Source of the DNA: Methyloceanibacter sp. wino2
GTDB lineage: Bacteria > Pseudomonadota > Alphaproteobacteria > Rhizobiales > Methyloligellaceae
NCBI RefSeq assembly: GCF_003071365.1
Contig: NZ_CP028960.1
Span: forward strand, 930,001 to 994,000
Length of the DNA: 64,000 bases
Direction of reading: 5' to 3'
Shown here: positions 8,284 through 17,714 of the stretch, piece after piece
Position numbering within the stretch: position 1 is the stretch's first letter
Layout: every line of letters starts with the position of its first letter
The notes under the pieces: generated by a model
What the model was told of the DNA's origin: nothing
What the model saw: the letters and a program-made list of their open reading frames with translations, nothing else
Databases searched by the model: none
Translations under genes and position numbers: made by a program

Positions 8284-9102
8284 ATGGCGGACGGCGGAAA
8301 TCTCATGGCGGGCAAGCGTGGCATCGTTTTCGGTGTCGCCAACAATCGCTCGATCGCTTGGGGCATCACCAAGGCAGTCGCCGGCCAGGGTGCCGAAGTC
8401 GCGCTGACCTACCAGGGCGATGCCTTGAAGAAGCGCGTCGAGCCGCTCGCCGCCGAGGTTGGCGCGAAGCTGGTTCTCCCCTGCGACGTCACCGACACGG
8501 CCTCGATGGACGCCGTCTTCGCGGCTGTCGAGAAGGAATGGGGCAGCCTCGACTTCATCGTCCACGCCGTCGCCTTTTCGGACAAGGATCAGCTCGACGG
8601 CCGCTACGTCGACACGACCGAAGAAAACTTCGCCAAGACGATGAATATCTCCTGCTTCTCGCTGACGGCCATGGCGAAGCGGGCCGAACCGCTGATGAAA
8701 AATGGCGGCTCGATCGTCACTCTCACCTATTACGGCGCCGAGAAGGTCATGCCCCATTACAACGTGATGGGCGTTGCGAAGGCTGCGCTGGAAACGAGCG
8801 TGCAGTATCTCGCCGCCGATCTCGGCAAGAACAATATCCGCGTGAACGCGATCTCGGCCGGGCCGATCAAGACGCTGGCTGCGTCGGGCATTTCCGACTT
8901 CCGCTATATTCTGAAGTGGAACGAGTACAACTCGCCGCTGCGCCGGACCGTCACCATCGAGGACGTGGGCGGCGGCGGCCTGTACCTTCTGTCCGAACTT
9001 TCCGCCGGCGTCACAGGTGAAGTCCTGCACATCGATGCGGGCTACCACGTGGTCGGCATGAAGAATGAGGACGCCCCGGACATTTCGGTGGCGAAGGAAT
9101 AG
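8284..9102 (+). CDS. fabI: Enoyl-[acyl-carrier-protein] reductase, FabI type
   Basis: 272 residues. It reduces trans-2-enoyl-ACP with NAD(P)H in the last step of type II fatty-acid elongation. The short-chain dehydrogenase fold is clear: GKRGIVFGVANNRSIAWGI at the nucleotide site, DVTDTASMD, and the catalytic pair Y159-x6-K166 (YNVMGVAK). The ISAGPIKTLAASGI segment is typical of FabI. AAGGAGG at 8273-8279 supports the ATG at 8284 rather than a second Met 21 bases later. It appears to be a single-gene unit closed by a strong hairpin. Confidence 0.95.
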   Translation: MADGGNLMAGKRGIVFGVANNRSIAWGITKAVAGQGAEVALTYQGDALKKRVEPLAAEVGAKLVLPCDVTDTASMDAVFAAVEKEWGSLDFIVHAVAFSDKDQLDGRYVDTTEENFAKTMNISCFSLTAMAKRAEPLMKNGGSIVTLTYYGAEKVMPHYNVMGVAKAALETSVQYLAADLGKNNIRVNAISAGPIKTLAASGISDFRYILKWNEYNSPLRRTVTIEDVGGGGLYLLSELSAGVTGEVLHIDAGYHVVGMKNEDAPDISVAKE

Positions 9103-9122
9103 GGCGGGACGTATCCCGCCCT
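9101..9122 (+). terminator. fabI terminator hairpin
   Basis: AGGGCGGGA (9101-9109) and TCCCGCCCT (9114-9122) form a perfect 9-bp stem with a CGTA loop, overlapping the fabI stop codon. A short T-rich stretch (CAGATTTT) follows. It sits between convergent genes and may act in both directions. Confidence 0.7.
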
Positions 9123-9144
9123 TCCCCATTCAGATTTTGCCCAC

Positions 9145-9588
9145 CTAAATCTTTCGGAAGACGGCGCCGGCGACTGAGCGCGGACGTTCGCGCACGCGGC
9201 CCCCGTCATTGCCGGACCGGACGATCCATTGGCCGTCTTTGGTCTTGCCCGTGATCAGGCCCACATGATGCGACCACACGACCACGGCGCCGACGCGTGG
9301 ACCGTTCAGCGGCCGGCCGCGTTTGGCCCAATTGCGCGCGAGATTGTATTCGGGGCCGCCCCCGAGCTGGGTGCGCATGTACCAGCCGCACCAGCGCGCG
9401 GGGCGTGGTCCCACGCCGTGCCGGGCCGCCGTGGCCGCATTGGCCCGCTTCACGATTGATTTGGAGGGGGCGCTGCCGGACGCAGTCATCGAGAAGTTCA
9501 ACGGCATGGAAGAGGCAGGCGAGAGCGTCATCGCGCTCGACAGAAAGACGACAGTCAACGTCAACAGACGTGCATGCACCGCACGCAT
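9145..9588 (-). CDS. Exported CHAP / TIGR02594-like protein
   Basis: 147 residues with a signal peptide (about residues 1-28, LLTLTVVFLSSAMTLSPASS). The body has a conserved Cys in RPARWCGWYMRTQLG and a His in VVVWSHHVGLITGK, the arrangement of papain-like NlpC/P60 or CHAP amidases seen in the TIGR02594 family. This suggests an exported peptidoglycan-acting hydrolase, but the domain is short and activity is not proven. It is convergent with fabI. Confidence 0.65.
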   Translation of the reverse strand: MRAVHARLLTLTVVFLSSAMTLSPASSMPLNFSMTASGSAPSKSIVKRANAATAARHGVGPRPARWCGWYMRTQLGGGPEYNLARNWAKRGRPLNGPRVGAVVVWSHHVGLITGKTKDGQWIVRSGNDGGRVRERPRSVAGAVFRKI

Positions 9589-9790
9589 CGGCGACTCCTT
9601 TTACTATTGTGTCTTGGGAGGGTGCGGCCAGCGAAGGATCGAACTGGCCGGCGCGAGAAACCGCGCGACGTGCAAGCTAAGGAAAATTAAGACGAAAACA
9701 GGCTCGCGCCGTGACCCGTGCGCGTCAATTTCGTGACCTGAACGACGTTGCCCGATGGACGCTTCGGCGAGAAGCGAGTACAGAAAGGCC

Positions 9791-10936
9791 ATGTCGCATA
9801 ACAGTTTCGGCCATCTTTTCCGCATCACGACCTGGGGCGAGAGCCACGGGCCCGCGATCGGCTGCGTGGTCGACGGATGCCCGCCCGGCATTCCGATCAC
9901 GGAAGGCGAGATCCAGGCCTATCTGGACAAGCGCCGGCCGGGCCAATCGAAATACACGACCCAGCGGAAAGAACCCGACACGGTCGAGATCCTCTCCGGC
10001 GTGTTCACGAACGACGACGGCGAGCAGGTCACGACGGGCACGCCCATCGCGCTCCAGATCAAGAATGTCGATGCCCGCTCGAAGGACTACGGGGACATCA
10101 AGGACAAGTTCCGTCCCGGCCACGCGGACTACACCTATGCCGAAAAATACGGTGTGCGGGACTATCGCGGGTCCGGGCGTGCATCGGCGCGCGAGACGGC
10201 GACCCGTGTGGCTGCCGGCGCGGTGGCGCGCAAGGTCGTGCCGGGATTGCGTGTGCGCGGCGCCCTGGTTCAGGTAGGTCCCCACAAGATCGATCGCGCC
10301 AATTGGAACTGGGACGCGGTGGGCGAGAACCCGTTCTTCTGTCCCGATCCTAAGGCCGCCGAGATTTGGGCCGATTTCCTCGACGAGGTGCGCAAGTCCG
10401 GGTCGTCTACCGGCGCCGTCATCGAGATCGTGGCCGACGGTGTGCCTGTCGGTCTCGGCGCGCCGCTCTACGCCAAGCTCGACCAGGACATCTGCTCGGG
10501 GCTCATGAGCATTAATGCCGTGAAGGGCGTGGAGATCGGGTCCGGCTTTGAGGCGGCGGCTCTGTCCGGCGAAGAGAACGCCGACGAGATACGCAACGGC
10601 CCGCCCGGCTGGCCGACCTTCCTATCCAATCACGCGGGCGGAATCCTCGGCGGCATCTCTACGGGCCAGCCGGTGGTCGCGCGCTTCGCGGTCAAGCCCA
10701 CCTCGTCGATCCTCACCCCGCGCAACACGATCGACAAAGAGGGCAACAACACCGAGGTCGTGACCAAAGGGCGCCACGATCCGTGCGTGGGCATTCGCGC
10801 CGTGCCGATCGGCGAGGCCATGGTGGCCATCGTGTTGGCCGACCACTATCTGCGTCATCGGGGCCAAACCGGCCAGGACGCCGCCCAGGACATCGACGCG
10901 GATTTGGAATGGCTTCCGACCGAATCGTCATCCTGA
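9791..10936 (+). CDS. aroC: Chorismate synthase
   Basis: 381 residues from the ATG at 9791 ([10 protein letters not shown]); an upstream in-frame ATG at 9755 would add 12 unconserved residues. It converts 5-enolpyruvylshikimate 3-phosphate to chorismate using reduced FMN. Signatures: [24 protein letters not shown] at the N-terminus, [29 protein letters not shown], and [29 protein letters not shown]. The 3' end overlaps the sirtuin gene by 28 bases, so the two are probably translationally coupled. Confidence 0.96.
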   Translation: MSHNSFGHLFRITTWGESHGPAIGCVVDGCPPGIPITEGEIQAYLDKRRPGQSKYTTQRKEPDTVEILSGVFTNDDGEQVTTGTPIALQIKNVDARSKDYGDIKDKFRPGHADYTYAEKYGVRDYRGSGRASARETATRVAAGAVARKVVPGLRVRGALVQVGPHKIDRANWNWDAVGENPFFCPDPKAAEIWADFLDEVRKSGSSTGAVIEIVADGVPVGLGAPLYAKLDQDICSGLMSINAVKGVEIGSGFEAAALSGEENADEIRNGPPGWPTFLSNHAGGILGGISTGQPVVARFAVKPTSSILTPRNTIDKEGNNTEVVTKGRHDPCVGIRAVPIGEAMVAIVLADHYLRHRGQTGQDAAQDIDADLEWLPTESSS

Positions 10937-11616
10937 CCGGCGCAGGGCTCTCCGCCGAGAGCGGGCTCGGCACGTTCCGCGGCAAGGACGGGCTGTGGGA
11001 CACGTACAATGTCGAAGAGCTCGCGACGCCCGAAGGCTTCGCGCGCAATCCCACCAAGGTCCACGACTTCTACAACATGCGCCGGGGCTGGCTGGCGGAT
11101 GTCCGCCCCAATGCCGCGCATTTCGCTCTCGCCAAACTCGAGCGCGAGTATGGCGGCGAGGTCCTGACCGTCACGCAGAACATCGACCCGCTGCATGAGG
11201 ACGCCGGCAGCTCATCGCTGGTCCACATGCATGGTGAACTGGCCCGCGCCCTGTGCGCGGCTTGCGGCGCGAGCCGCGCCTGGACCGAGGACCTCTCGCT
11301 CGCGACCGACTGCCCTGCCTGCGGCGAGTCCGGCTATATGCGACCGGACGTGGTGTGGTTCGGCGAGATGCCCCGCGATATGGAGCGCATCTATGCGGCG
11401 CTCGGCGCATGCGATCTGTTCGTCTCCATCGGGACCAGCGGCACGGTCTATCCAGCGGCAGGATTCGTGGCCGAGGCCCATCGCGCAGGCGCGCATACGG
11501 TCGAACTCAATCTCGAGCCGTCCGAAGGCGCGAGCCTCTTCGCGGAAACCCATTACGGCCCGGCGACGGAGATCGTGCCAGCCTACGTCGACACTCTTTT
11601 GCAAGACGACACGTAA
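10909..11616 (+). CDS. cobB: NAD-dependent protein deacylase, class III sirtuin (CobB/Sir2 family)
   Basis: 235 residues. It removes acyl groups from lysines using NAD. Seen in the sequence: the NAD-site [27 protein letters not shown] with the catalytic histidine in HMHGE, and a zinc ribbon at C116-x2-C119 and C135-x2-C138. The FYNMR segment provides the Tyr-x2-Arg pair that class III sirtuins use to bind succinyl or malonyl groups, so desuccinylase activity is plausible. The start overlaps the end of aroC by 28 bases in another frame. Confidence 0.88.
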   Translation: MASDRIVILTGAGLSAESGLGTFRGKDGLWDTYNVEELATPEGFARNPTKVHDFYNMRRGWLADVRPNAAHFALAKLEREYGGEVLTVTQNIDPLHEDAGSSSLVHMHGELARALCAACGASRAWTEDLSLATDCPACGESGYMRPDVVWFGEMPRDMERIYAALGACDLFVSIGTSGTVYPAAGFVAEAHRAGAHTVELNLEPSEGASLFAETHYGPATEIVPAYVDTLLQDDT

Positions 11617-11634
11617 CCCGCCGGGCGCGAACAC

Positions 11635-12861
11635 CTATCGTTCCAGATGCGCGACCACCTCCACGTGGCTTGAATAGAGGAACTGATCGATCGGCACCAC
11701 GCGGATGATCTTGTAGCCGCCATCCACAAGGAGCCGTAGGTCTCGCGCCAAGGTGCCGGGATTGCACGACACGGCGACGAGACGCTTCACCTTCGACTTC
11801 GCCAACTGCTCGGCCTGGGCGGACGCACCCGCGCGCGGCGGATCGAAGACGACCGCGTCGTACGGCTTCAGCTCCTGCCAGCCCAACGGATCGCGAAACA
11901 GATCGCGTCTGTGGCCGTGTATCGGCTTGAGTTTGGGCGTATGCCGGGCGGCATCACCAAGGGCGGCGAGCGCCTCGACGTTCGACTCGTAGCCGTCGAC
12001 CGTCGCACGCTCGGCGAGTGCGAACGAGAACGTCCCCAGTCCGCAAAACAGATCCGCCACGCGTTTCGCCTTGCCGACGCCATCGCGGACCAGCGCAACC
12101 ATCTCCGCTTCGGCCGCAGGTGAGGCTTGTAGAAAGCTGCCTGCTGGCAGGCGCACTTGCGCGCGGCCAAGCTGCAGCATCGGCGGGGTAAGCATGACGA
12201 TCTCGGAGCCCGCGGTCAGCCGCGCGATGCCTTGCGCTTCCGCCGCGCCTGCCAGCTTTCCGAGCGCCGTCTCCGGCGGCTGCACGCCGTCAATCGCCAC
12301 GTCGAGCCCCGTGTCGGTTTCGGTGACGGCGATGCGGGCCTCATGCGCGCCGCCCAGCAATGGCGCCAACAGCGCCTTGAGAGCCGGGAGGACCGAGAGG
12401 ACCCTCGGCGACAGGATCGGGCAGGTGTCGATCTCGATCGTGTCGTGCGACCGGGCGCGGCGATAGCCGAGCACGACATTTTTGCCCCGCCGCTCCAGAC
12501 TGAAGGTGGCCCGGCGACGGCTTCCGAGCGGGACGGCGCGCGTTGGCTCGACCGCCACGTCGAGCCCGCGCGACTGCAAGGCGGTGACCACAAGTTCCCT
12601 CTTCCAGGCCAGATAGCTTGGCGTATCGAGGTGCTGCAGGGCGCAGCCGCCACATAGGCCGAAATGCGGGCAGACCGGCTCGATACGGTCGGGGCTGGGA
12701 TCGAGAACGTCGATACAGTCGGCGTGCTTTCCGTCCGGCGCCATCTCCGCCTGGACGCGCTCGCCGGGGAGCGTGAACGGCACGAAGACCGGCCCGTCCG
12801 CTGTTTCGGCAATGCCGTCGCCCTGGGCGCCAAGGCGGTCGATGGTCAGGTCAACGGTCAT
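11635..12861 (-). CDS. Class I SAM-dependent RNA (uracil-C5) methyltransferase, RlmD/RumA family
   Basis: 408 residues from the ATG at 12861. An N-terminal TRAM-like segment (LTIDRLGAQGDGIAETADG) precedes a Cys cluster (CPHFGLCGGCALQH) of the kind that binds a 4Fe-4S cluster. The methyltransferase domain has VADLFCGLGTFSFALAE, the FDPPRAGA motif and the catalytic cysteine in VSCNPGTLARD. It probably methylates a uridine in 23S rRNA; the exact position cannot be read. It overlaps the 3' end of tlyA by 11 bases, so translation is probably coupled. Confidence 0.88.
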   Translation of the reverse strand: MTVDLTIDRLGAQGDGIAETADGPVFVPFTLPGERVQAEMAPDGKHADCIDVLDPSPDRIEPVCPHFGLCGGCALQHLDTPSYLAWKRELVVTALQSRGLDVAVEPTRAVPLGSRRRATFSLERRGKNVVLGYRRARSHDTIEIDTCPILSPRVLSVLPALKALLAPLLGGAHEARIAVTETDTGLDVAIDGVQPPETALGKLAGAAEAQGIARLTAGSEIVMLTPPMLQLGRAQVRLPAGSFLQASPAAEAEMVALVRDGVGKAKRVADLFCGLGTFSFALAERATVDGYESNVEALAALGDAARHTPKLKPIHGHRRDLFRDPLGWQELKPYDAVVFDPPRAGASAQAEQLAKSKVKRLVAVSCNPGTLARDLRLLVDGGYKIIRVVPIDQFLYSSHVEVVAHLER

Positions 12862-13597
12862 TCCGTGCACCGATCAAATACTCCACGTTGCCGCTGCCGC
12901 CGGCGATAGGCGATGGGATCACACCGAGCACATGCCAGCCCTCCGCCGTGAGGAAATCCTGCACGCGCACGATCGCACGCTGCCGGTCCGCATCGTCGCG
13001 CACTAGACCGCCCTTCCCGACCGCGTCGCGGCCCGCCTCGAATTGCGGCTTTACCAGCGCGGCCAGCCAGGCACCGGGCGCGGCGCGCCGAAGCGCGGCA
13101 GGCAGCGCCTGGGTGAGACTGATGAAGCTGACATCAGCTGTGATCGCCGCGACCGCCTCGGGAATCAGCGCCTCGTCGATCGTGCGCGCATCGGTGGCTT
13201 CGAGAGAGAGCACGCGCGGGTCGGCTCGCAGGCTTGCATGGAGTTGATCGCGGCCCACATCGACCGCGTAGACCCGCGCCGCGCCGCGGGCGAGCAGGAC
13301 TTCAGTGAAGCCGCCCGTGGACGCCCCGACATCGAGCGCCACACACCCCTCCGGCGACAGGCCGAAGGCCTCCAGCGCCGCCGCGAGCTTCAGCGCCCCA
13401 CGGGAGACGTGAGCGTCGGTGCCGGGAACCAGCGCCAGTGCCGCGTCGTCCGCAACGGTCGCTCCGGGCTTGGCCGCGATCGCGCCGTCGACCAGGACAC
13501 AGCCCCGCCGGACGAGGTCAGCGGCCTGGGCGCGCGAGGGCGCCATCCCCTCCTCCACCAAGCGCTGGTCGATGCGTTTTTTTCTGTAGCTGGCCAA
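12851..13597 (-). CDS. tlyA: TlyA family RNA methyltransferase
   Basis: 248 residues. An N-terminal S4 RNA-binding domain (RIDQRLVEEGMAPSRAQAADLVRRG) is followed by an FtsJ-like methyltransferase domain with ALDVGASTGGFTEVLLARGA, YAVDVGRDQL and DVSFISL. Relatives 2'-O-methylate ribosomal RNA. No ATG fits the N-terminus, so I use the TTG at 13597. tlyA usually follows dxs directly; here three genes on the other strand lie between them. Confidence 0.85.
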   Translation of the reverse strand: MASYRKKRIDQRLVEEGMAPSRAQAADLVRRGCVLVDGAIAAKPGATVADDAALALVPGTDAHVSRGALKLAAALEAFGLSPEGCVALDVGASTGGFTEVLLARGAARVYAVDVGRDQLHASLRADPRVLSLEATDARTIDEALIPEAVAAITADVSFISLTQALPAALRRAAPGAWLAALVKPQFEAGRDAVGKGGLVRDDADRQRAIVRVQDFLTAEGWHVLGVIPSPIAGGSGNVEYLIGARNDR

Positions 13598-13731
13598 TTT
13601 GCATTCTCATATGCTCTGCGTCGCGACGAGAGTCCTCGCGCGCGGCTGGGCCCGTGAAACGGCAGCCGCATCGCATTTCGCCCGCGCCACATTAGGTTTG
13701 AGACGCGGATGCTTCGTGAGGCAAGACCTGA

Positions 13732-14277
13732 TTGAGCCAAGATTCTCTCAGCCGAGAAAAGACGGCCTACCTAACTGAAAAATGTGAAGTTCGAAATCGA
13801 GACGTGACCGGCGGGTTCGGCGTCTACGCCAAGTCCGTGATCGAGATGGGCGAGCTGATCGGCATCTGGAGCGGCCGCATTGTCGGCACCGAGGAACTCG
13901 ACGGCCTGCCGGCCGAGGTCCGGAGCCATACGGTTCAGGTCGAGGATGACCTTTTCCTGGTCTCTCTCCTCCCGGACGATCCGCCCGACTTCATCAATCA
14001 TTCGTGCGACCCGAATGCGGGACTGAGCGGCCAGATCACCCTGGTGGCGTTGCGGTGCATCCTCCCCGGCGAAGAGGTGACGATCGACTATGCCATGTGC
14101 GACGGCTCGCCCTACGACGAGTTTCCATGCGCCTGCGGCGCGGCGACGTGCCGTGGCCGCGTGACCGGAAACGACTGGCGCAACCCCGCGCTGTGGGAGC
14201 GCTATTCGGGACACTTTTCTCCATATCTCCAGCGGCGGATCGATGCGCTGAAATGCGCAAAGGCCGAATTGGTCTAG
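13732..14277 (+). CDS. SET domain-containing protein (putative protein-lysine methyltransferase)
   Basis: 181 residues from a TTG at 13732; GAGG lies about nine bases upstream and the next in-frame ATG would remove conserved sequence. SET elements are visible: GGFGVYAKSVIEMGELIGIW, the SAM-site NHSCDPN (FINHSCDPNAGL, about residues 89-98), and GEEVTIDYAMCDG with the pseudoknot tyrosine. A post-SET cysteine cluster follows (FPCACGAATCRG, CxC-x4-C), as in eukaryotic-type histone methyltransferases. The substrate is unknown. A second, shorter SET gene follows after 10 bases. Confidence 0.82.
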   Translation: MSQDSLSREKTAYLTEKCEVRNRDVTGGFGVYAKSVIEMGELIGIWSGRIVGTEELDGLPAEVRSHTVQVEDDLFLVSLLPDDPPDFINHSCDPNAGLSGQITLVALRCILPGEEVTIDYAMCDGSPYDEFPCACGAATCRGRVTGNDWRNPALWERYSGHFSPYLQRRIDALKCAKAELV

Positions 14278-14287
14278 GACACACGCC

Positions 14288-14716
14288 ATGCTGCTCATCA
14301 GCACCTTTGTGGCTCCGAGTTCAATCGAGGGGCTTGGGGTCTTCGCGGATGAATTCGTGCCGCGCGGCACGATCATCTGGCAGTACAATCCGAAATTCGA
14401 CGTTCTGGTCGACGACACCGAACTCGGTGCACTGCCGCCGCCCATGCAGAGCCACATCGCCCGGTATGGCTATCCGCACCTCGACAGGCCCAGCTTCCGT
14501 GTGATCGACGTCGACAACGGCAAGTACATGAACCACAGCCTTAACCCGAATACGGACTTCCGCCTGTTCGACCGGGGCATCGCGTTGACGGACATCGCAC
14601 GGGGCGACGAGATCACCTGCAACTATCGTGAGTTCGATCCTGCCTTCGTGGATTTCGGGACGGTGGCGTTCGCGGACCCCCCGGAATTGCCGGCGCTCGG
14701 GCCGCCCGCGCTCTAG
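14288..14716 (+). CDS. SET domain-containing protein without post-SET motif
   Basis: 142 residues. The core SET elements are present: IEGLGVFADEFVPRGTIIWQY, YMNHSLNPNTDF (the NHS-x-NPN SAM site, with Leu where many have Cys) and GDEITCNYREFD. The post-SET cysteine cluster of its upstream neighbour is missing, and the protein ends in a Pro/Leu/Ala tail. It starts 10 bases after the first SET gene, so the two are cotranscribed and may form a pair. The target is unknown. Confidence 0.8.
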   Translation: MLLISTFVAPSSIEGLGVFADEFVPRGTIIWQYNPKFDVLVDDTELGALPPPMQSHIARYGYPHLDRPSFRVIDVDNGKYMNHSLNPNTDFRLFDRGIALTDIARGDEITCNYREFDPAFVDFGTVAFADPPELPALGPPAL

Positions 14717-14829
14717 GATCGCAGGGCACCAAAGGGACGACAACCCATCGGCGCGCCGGGAGGACGACATTGCCAAATCTTCCCGGCTCGACTAAGCCAG
14801 TGCCACCCAATCTCGTGCTGGAGCCTTCC

Positions 14830-15318
14830 ATGCCGTTCAGATCCCTGCCGATTTTTCTGTCCCTCGCGCTTCTCGCAGGCGCGGTCGCTCTTCCGGTGAC
14901 GTCCGCCCATGCCGCCAACATTTGGCAGGCAAAGACGAACGGCAGCTTCATCACGCTCCGCTACGGCCCCCTCGACGAGCGGGAGAATGCGCCCTTTCTT
15001 CTGTCCTGCCTGAACGGCATCGGGATCGCGGTCCTGTCGGTCCATATGGACTTTCCGCAGGAGGAGACGGGAGAAGCGCTCACCATCGAATTCAGCGCCG
15101 GCGACAAGACGGCGCCGGTGGCCGGAGAGACGGCCGCCGAGGACGGTACGGGTATCATTTACGGAGAGGCCGGCGACATTGCCGTGACGCCCATTCTCAA
15201 GGTTCTCGAAGAGAAGGGACCGGTCACCATGAAGTCAGGCGCGAATGCGGTCGAGTTGTCGGACGCGGGCCGGGCCGAGACCGTCGCGGAGTTCGCCAAG
15301 AACTGTTCGCTCGACTAA
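14830..15318 (+). CDS. Hypothetical exported protein
   Basis: 162 residues from the ATG at 14830, chosen because it starts a good signal peptide (MPFRSLPIFLSLALLAGAVA, cut after AHA). An upstream in-frame ATG at 14770 is possible. The mature protein has LRYGPLDERENAPFLLSCLNGIG, a beta-rich middle, and a C-terminal FAKNCSLD; its two cysteines could form a disulfide. I do not recognise a family. It lies 113 bases after the SET pair on the same strand and converges on dxs. Confidence 0.6.
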   Translation: MPFRSLPIFLSLALLAGAVALPVTSAHAANIWQAKTNGSFITLRYGPLDERENAPFLLSCLNGIGIAVLSVHMDFPQEETGEALTIEFSAGDKTAPVAGETAAEDGTGIIYGEAGDIAVTPILKVLEEKGPVTMKSGANAVELSDAGRAETVAEFAKNCSLD

Positions 15319-15332
15319 TACTGTTCGCTGGA

Positions 15333-17275
15333 TTAGGCGCGCTGCGCCGAGCCCGCCTTCGCATTTTTGCCGATATCGTTCTTGCCGAGCGCGGTGAAGA
15401 CCGCCTTCACGATCCCGTCCGCATCGAGGCCCGCCGCCGCGTACATCGCGGCGGGCTTGCCTTGATCGATATAGCGATCGGGCAAAACGAGCGTCCGAAC
15501 CTTTAGCGTGCCGTCGAGCAATCCGTCCGACGCAAGCTGGTGGAGCACATGGCCGCCGAAACCGCCGGTCGAGCCTTCCTCGACAGTGAGAAGGACTTCG
15601 TGGTTCCTGGCGAGGTCGCGGATGAGATCCACGTCCAGCGGCTTCGCGAAGCGGGCATCGGCCACGGTCGTCGACAGGCCGAACCCGGACAATTCGTCGG
15701 CGGCAGCCAGGCACTCGCCGAGCCGCGCTCCAAACGATAGGAGCGCAACGGCAGAACCTTCGCGGACGATGCGGCCCTTGCCGATCTCGAGCGGTATGCC
15801 GCGCTCGGCAGATCCACGCCAAGCCCTTCGCCGCGCGGATAGCGGAACGCCGTCGGCCTGTCGTCGATCGCGGCAGCGGTCGCCGTCATGTGCATGAGCT
15901 CGGCTTCGTCGCCGGCCGCCATCACGATCATGTTCGGCAGGCAGGTCAGAAACGCCGTGTCGAACGAACCCGCGTGGGTGGGACCGTCCGCACCGACGAG
16001 ACCGGCCCGGTCGATCGCGAAGCGCACGGGCAGTTTCTGCACCGCCACGTCGTGCACGACCTGATCGTAGGCGCGCTGCAGGAAGGTCGAGTAGATCGCG
16101 GCGAACGGCTTGTAGCCTTCGGACGCGAGGCCCGCCGCGAAGGTCACCGCGTGCTGCTCGGCAATGCCGACGTCGAAGCAGCGATCGGGAAAGGCTTCGC
16201 CGAACTTGTCGAGCCCGGTTCCGGACGGCATCGCAGCCGTGATGGCGACGACCTTGTCGTCGGCCTTCGCCTCCTCGATGAGAGCGTTGGCGAATACCTT
16301 GGTGTAGCTGGGCGGGCCACCCGGCGCCGCCTTCTCCTGGGTGCCGGTGACGACGTTGAAGCGGCTGACGCCGTGATATTTGTCGGCAGATTCCTCCGCC
16401 GGCGCATAGCCCTTGCCCTTCTGGGTCACCACATGGACGAGGATCGGTCCGTTCTGCATCTTCTTCACATTGCGCAGCACGGGCAGGAGATGATCGAGAT
16501 TGTGTCCGTCGATCGGCCCCACATAGTAGAAGCCGAGCTCCTCGAACAATGTCCCGCCGGTCCAGAAACCACGGCCGAACTCCTCCACACGGGCCGCCTG
16601 GCGCTGCCAGCGCCCCGGCAGCAGCTTGTGCGCCGCTTCCTTCATCCAGCGGCGGAAACGGCGATAGGTGCCGCCTGAAATAATCCGCGCCAGATGCGCG
16701 CTCATGGCACCCACGGGCGGCGCGATCGACATGTCGTTGTCGTTGAGAATCACGATCAGCCGCGAGTCCATCGCGCCCGCGTTGTTCATGGCCTCATAGG
16801 CCATGCCCGCGCTCATGGCGCCGTCGCCGATCACGGCGACCACATTGTTCGCGCCGCCCGACAGATCCCGGGCCACGGCCATGCCGAGTCCCGCCGAGAT
16901 CGAGGTCGACGAATGGCCCGCGCCGAACGGGTCGTATTCACTCTCCGCGCGCTTGCAGAAGCCGGACAGGCCGCCAGGCGCACGCAAGGTACGGATGCGA
17001 TCGCGGCGACCCGTGAGAATCTTATGGGGATAGCACTGGTGGCCGACATCCCAGATCAGCCGGTCGTCCGGCGTGTCGAAGACGTGATGGAGCGCCACCG
17101 TCAGTTCGACCACGCCAAGGCCGGCACCCAGGTGACCGCCGGTCACCGAAACGGCGCTGATCGTCTCTTGGCGAAGTTCGTCCGCGAGGCGCTTGAGCTC
17201 GTCATCGGTGAGCTGACGCAAATCCTTCGGCGTGTGAATTCGGTCTAGTAGTGGCGTGGCGTTCTCGGCGCTCAT
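15333..17275 (-). CDS. dxs: 1-deoxy-D-xylulose-5-phosphate synthase (frameshifted by one apparent base deletion)
   Basis: This is the first enzyme of the MEP isoprenoid pathway; it joins pyruvate and glyceraldehyde 3-phosphate using thiamine diphosphate. The N-terminal frame runs from the ATG at 17275 and has [52 protein letters not shown] and [15 protein letters not shown]. After [12 protein letters not shown] the frame breaks near 15806. The other frame then continues with the expected [17 protein letters not shown]... and [13 protein letters not shown] to the stop at 15333. Restoring one base gives about 647 residues, the normal length, with no other damage. dxs is essential unless duplicated, so a sequencing or assembly error is more likely than decay. 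xseB and an HDAC-family gene lie upstream on the same strand. Confidence 0.9.
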
Positions 17276-17425
17276 TCGCTTTCCTGTCGGAGGACTTTCT
17301 CCGCGACGGTTTTAGTCTTGAAATTTCTCGTCGTATCAATGCGTTACAGCAAGCTTACCGGGCCGACCTCACGCTGGCAACGTCTACAACCTTACCTCAA
17401 AACCGGCCCTGCCCAAGTTTGCCGG

Positions 17426-17683
17426 TCAGTCCTCCACATCGAGCGGCTCGACGCCGTTTGGCGTGCCGTCCTGATTGAGGGTGATTTTTTCCACGCGCGC
17501 CTCGGCGCTGCGGAGCAATTTATCGCAATGAGCGCGCAGGGCCTCGCCCCGCTCGTAGATCGAAATCGACGCTTCGAGTTCGACATCGCCCTTTTCGAGG
17601 CGGTCGACGATGGTCTCGAGCTCTTTCAGCGCGTCTTCGAAGCTCAATGTGGAGATATCAGCAGTGCCGGACGATTTAGCCAT
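17426..17683 (-). CDS. xseB: Exodeoxyribonuclease VII small subunit
   Basis: 85 residues, the usual size. Together with XseA (not in this window) it degrades single-stranded DNA. The family core is clear: [45 protein letters not shown]. It lies between the HDAC-family gene (31-base gap) and dxs (150-base gap), an order common in Hyphomicrobiales. Confidence 0.95.
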   Translation of the reverse strand: MAKSSGTADISTLSFEDALKELETIVDRLEKGDVELEASISIYERGEALRAHCDKLLRSAEARVEKITLNQDGTPNGVEPLDVED

Positions 17684-17714
17684 AGTTTTGAATTAGCGGT
17701 TTCCCTTCTCTGCC

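Noticed and set aside
15503-17275. dxs as a naturally shortened 590-residue protein
   Set aside because: The last 110 residues in this frame are unlike any Dxs, while the adjacent frame carries the correct C-terminus at once.
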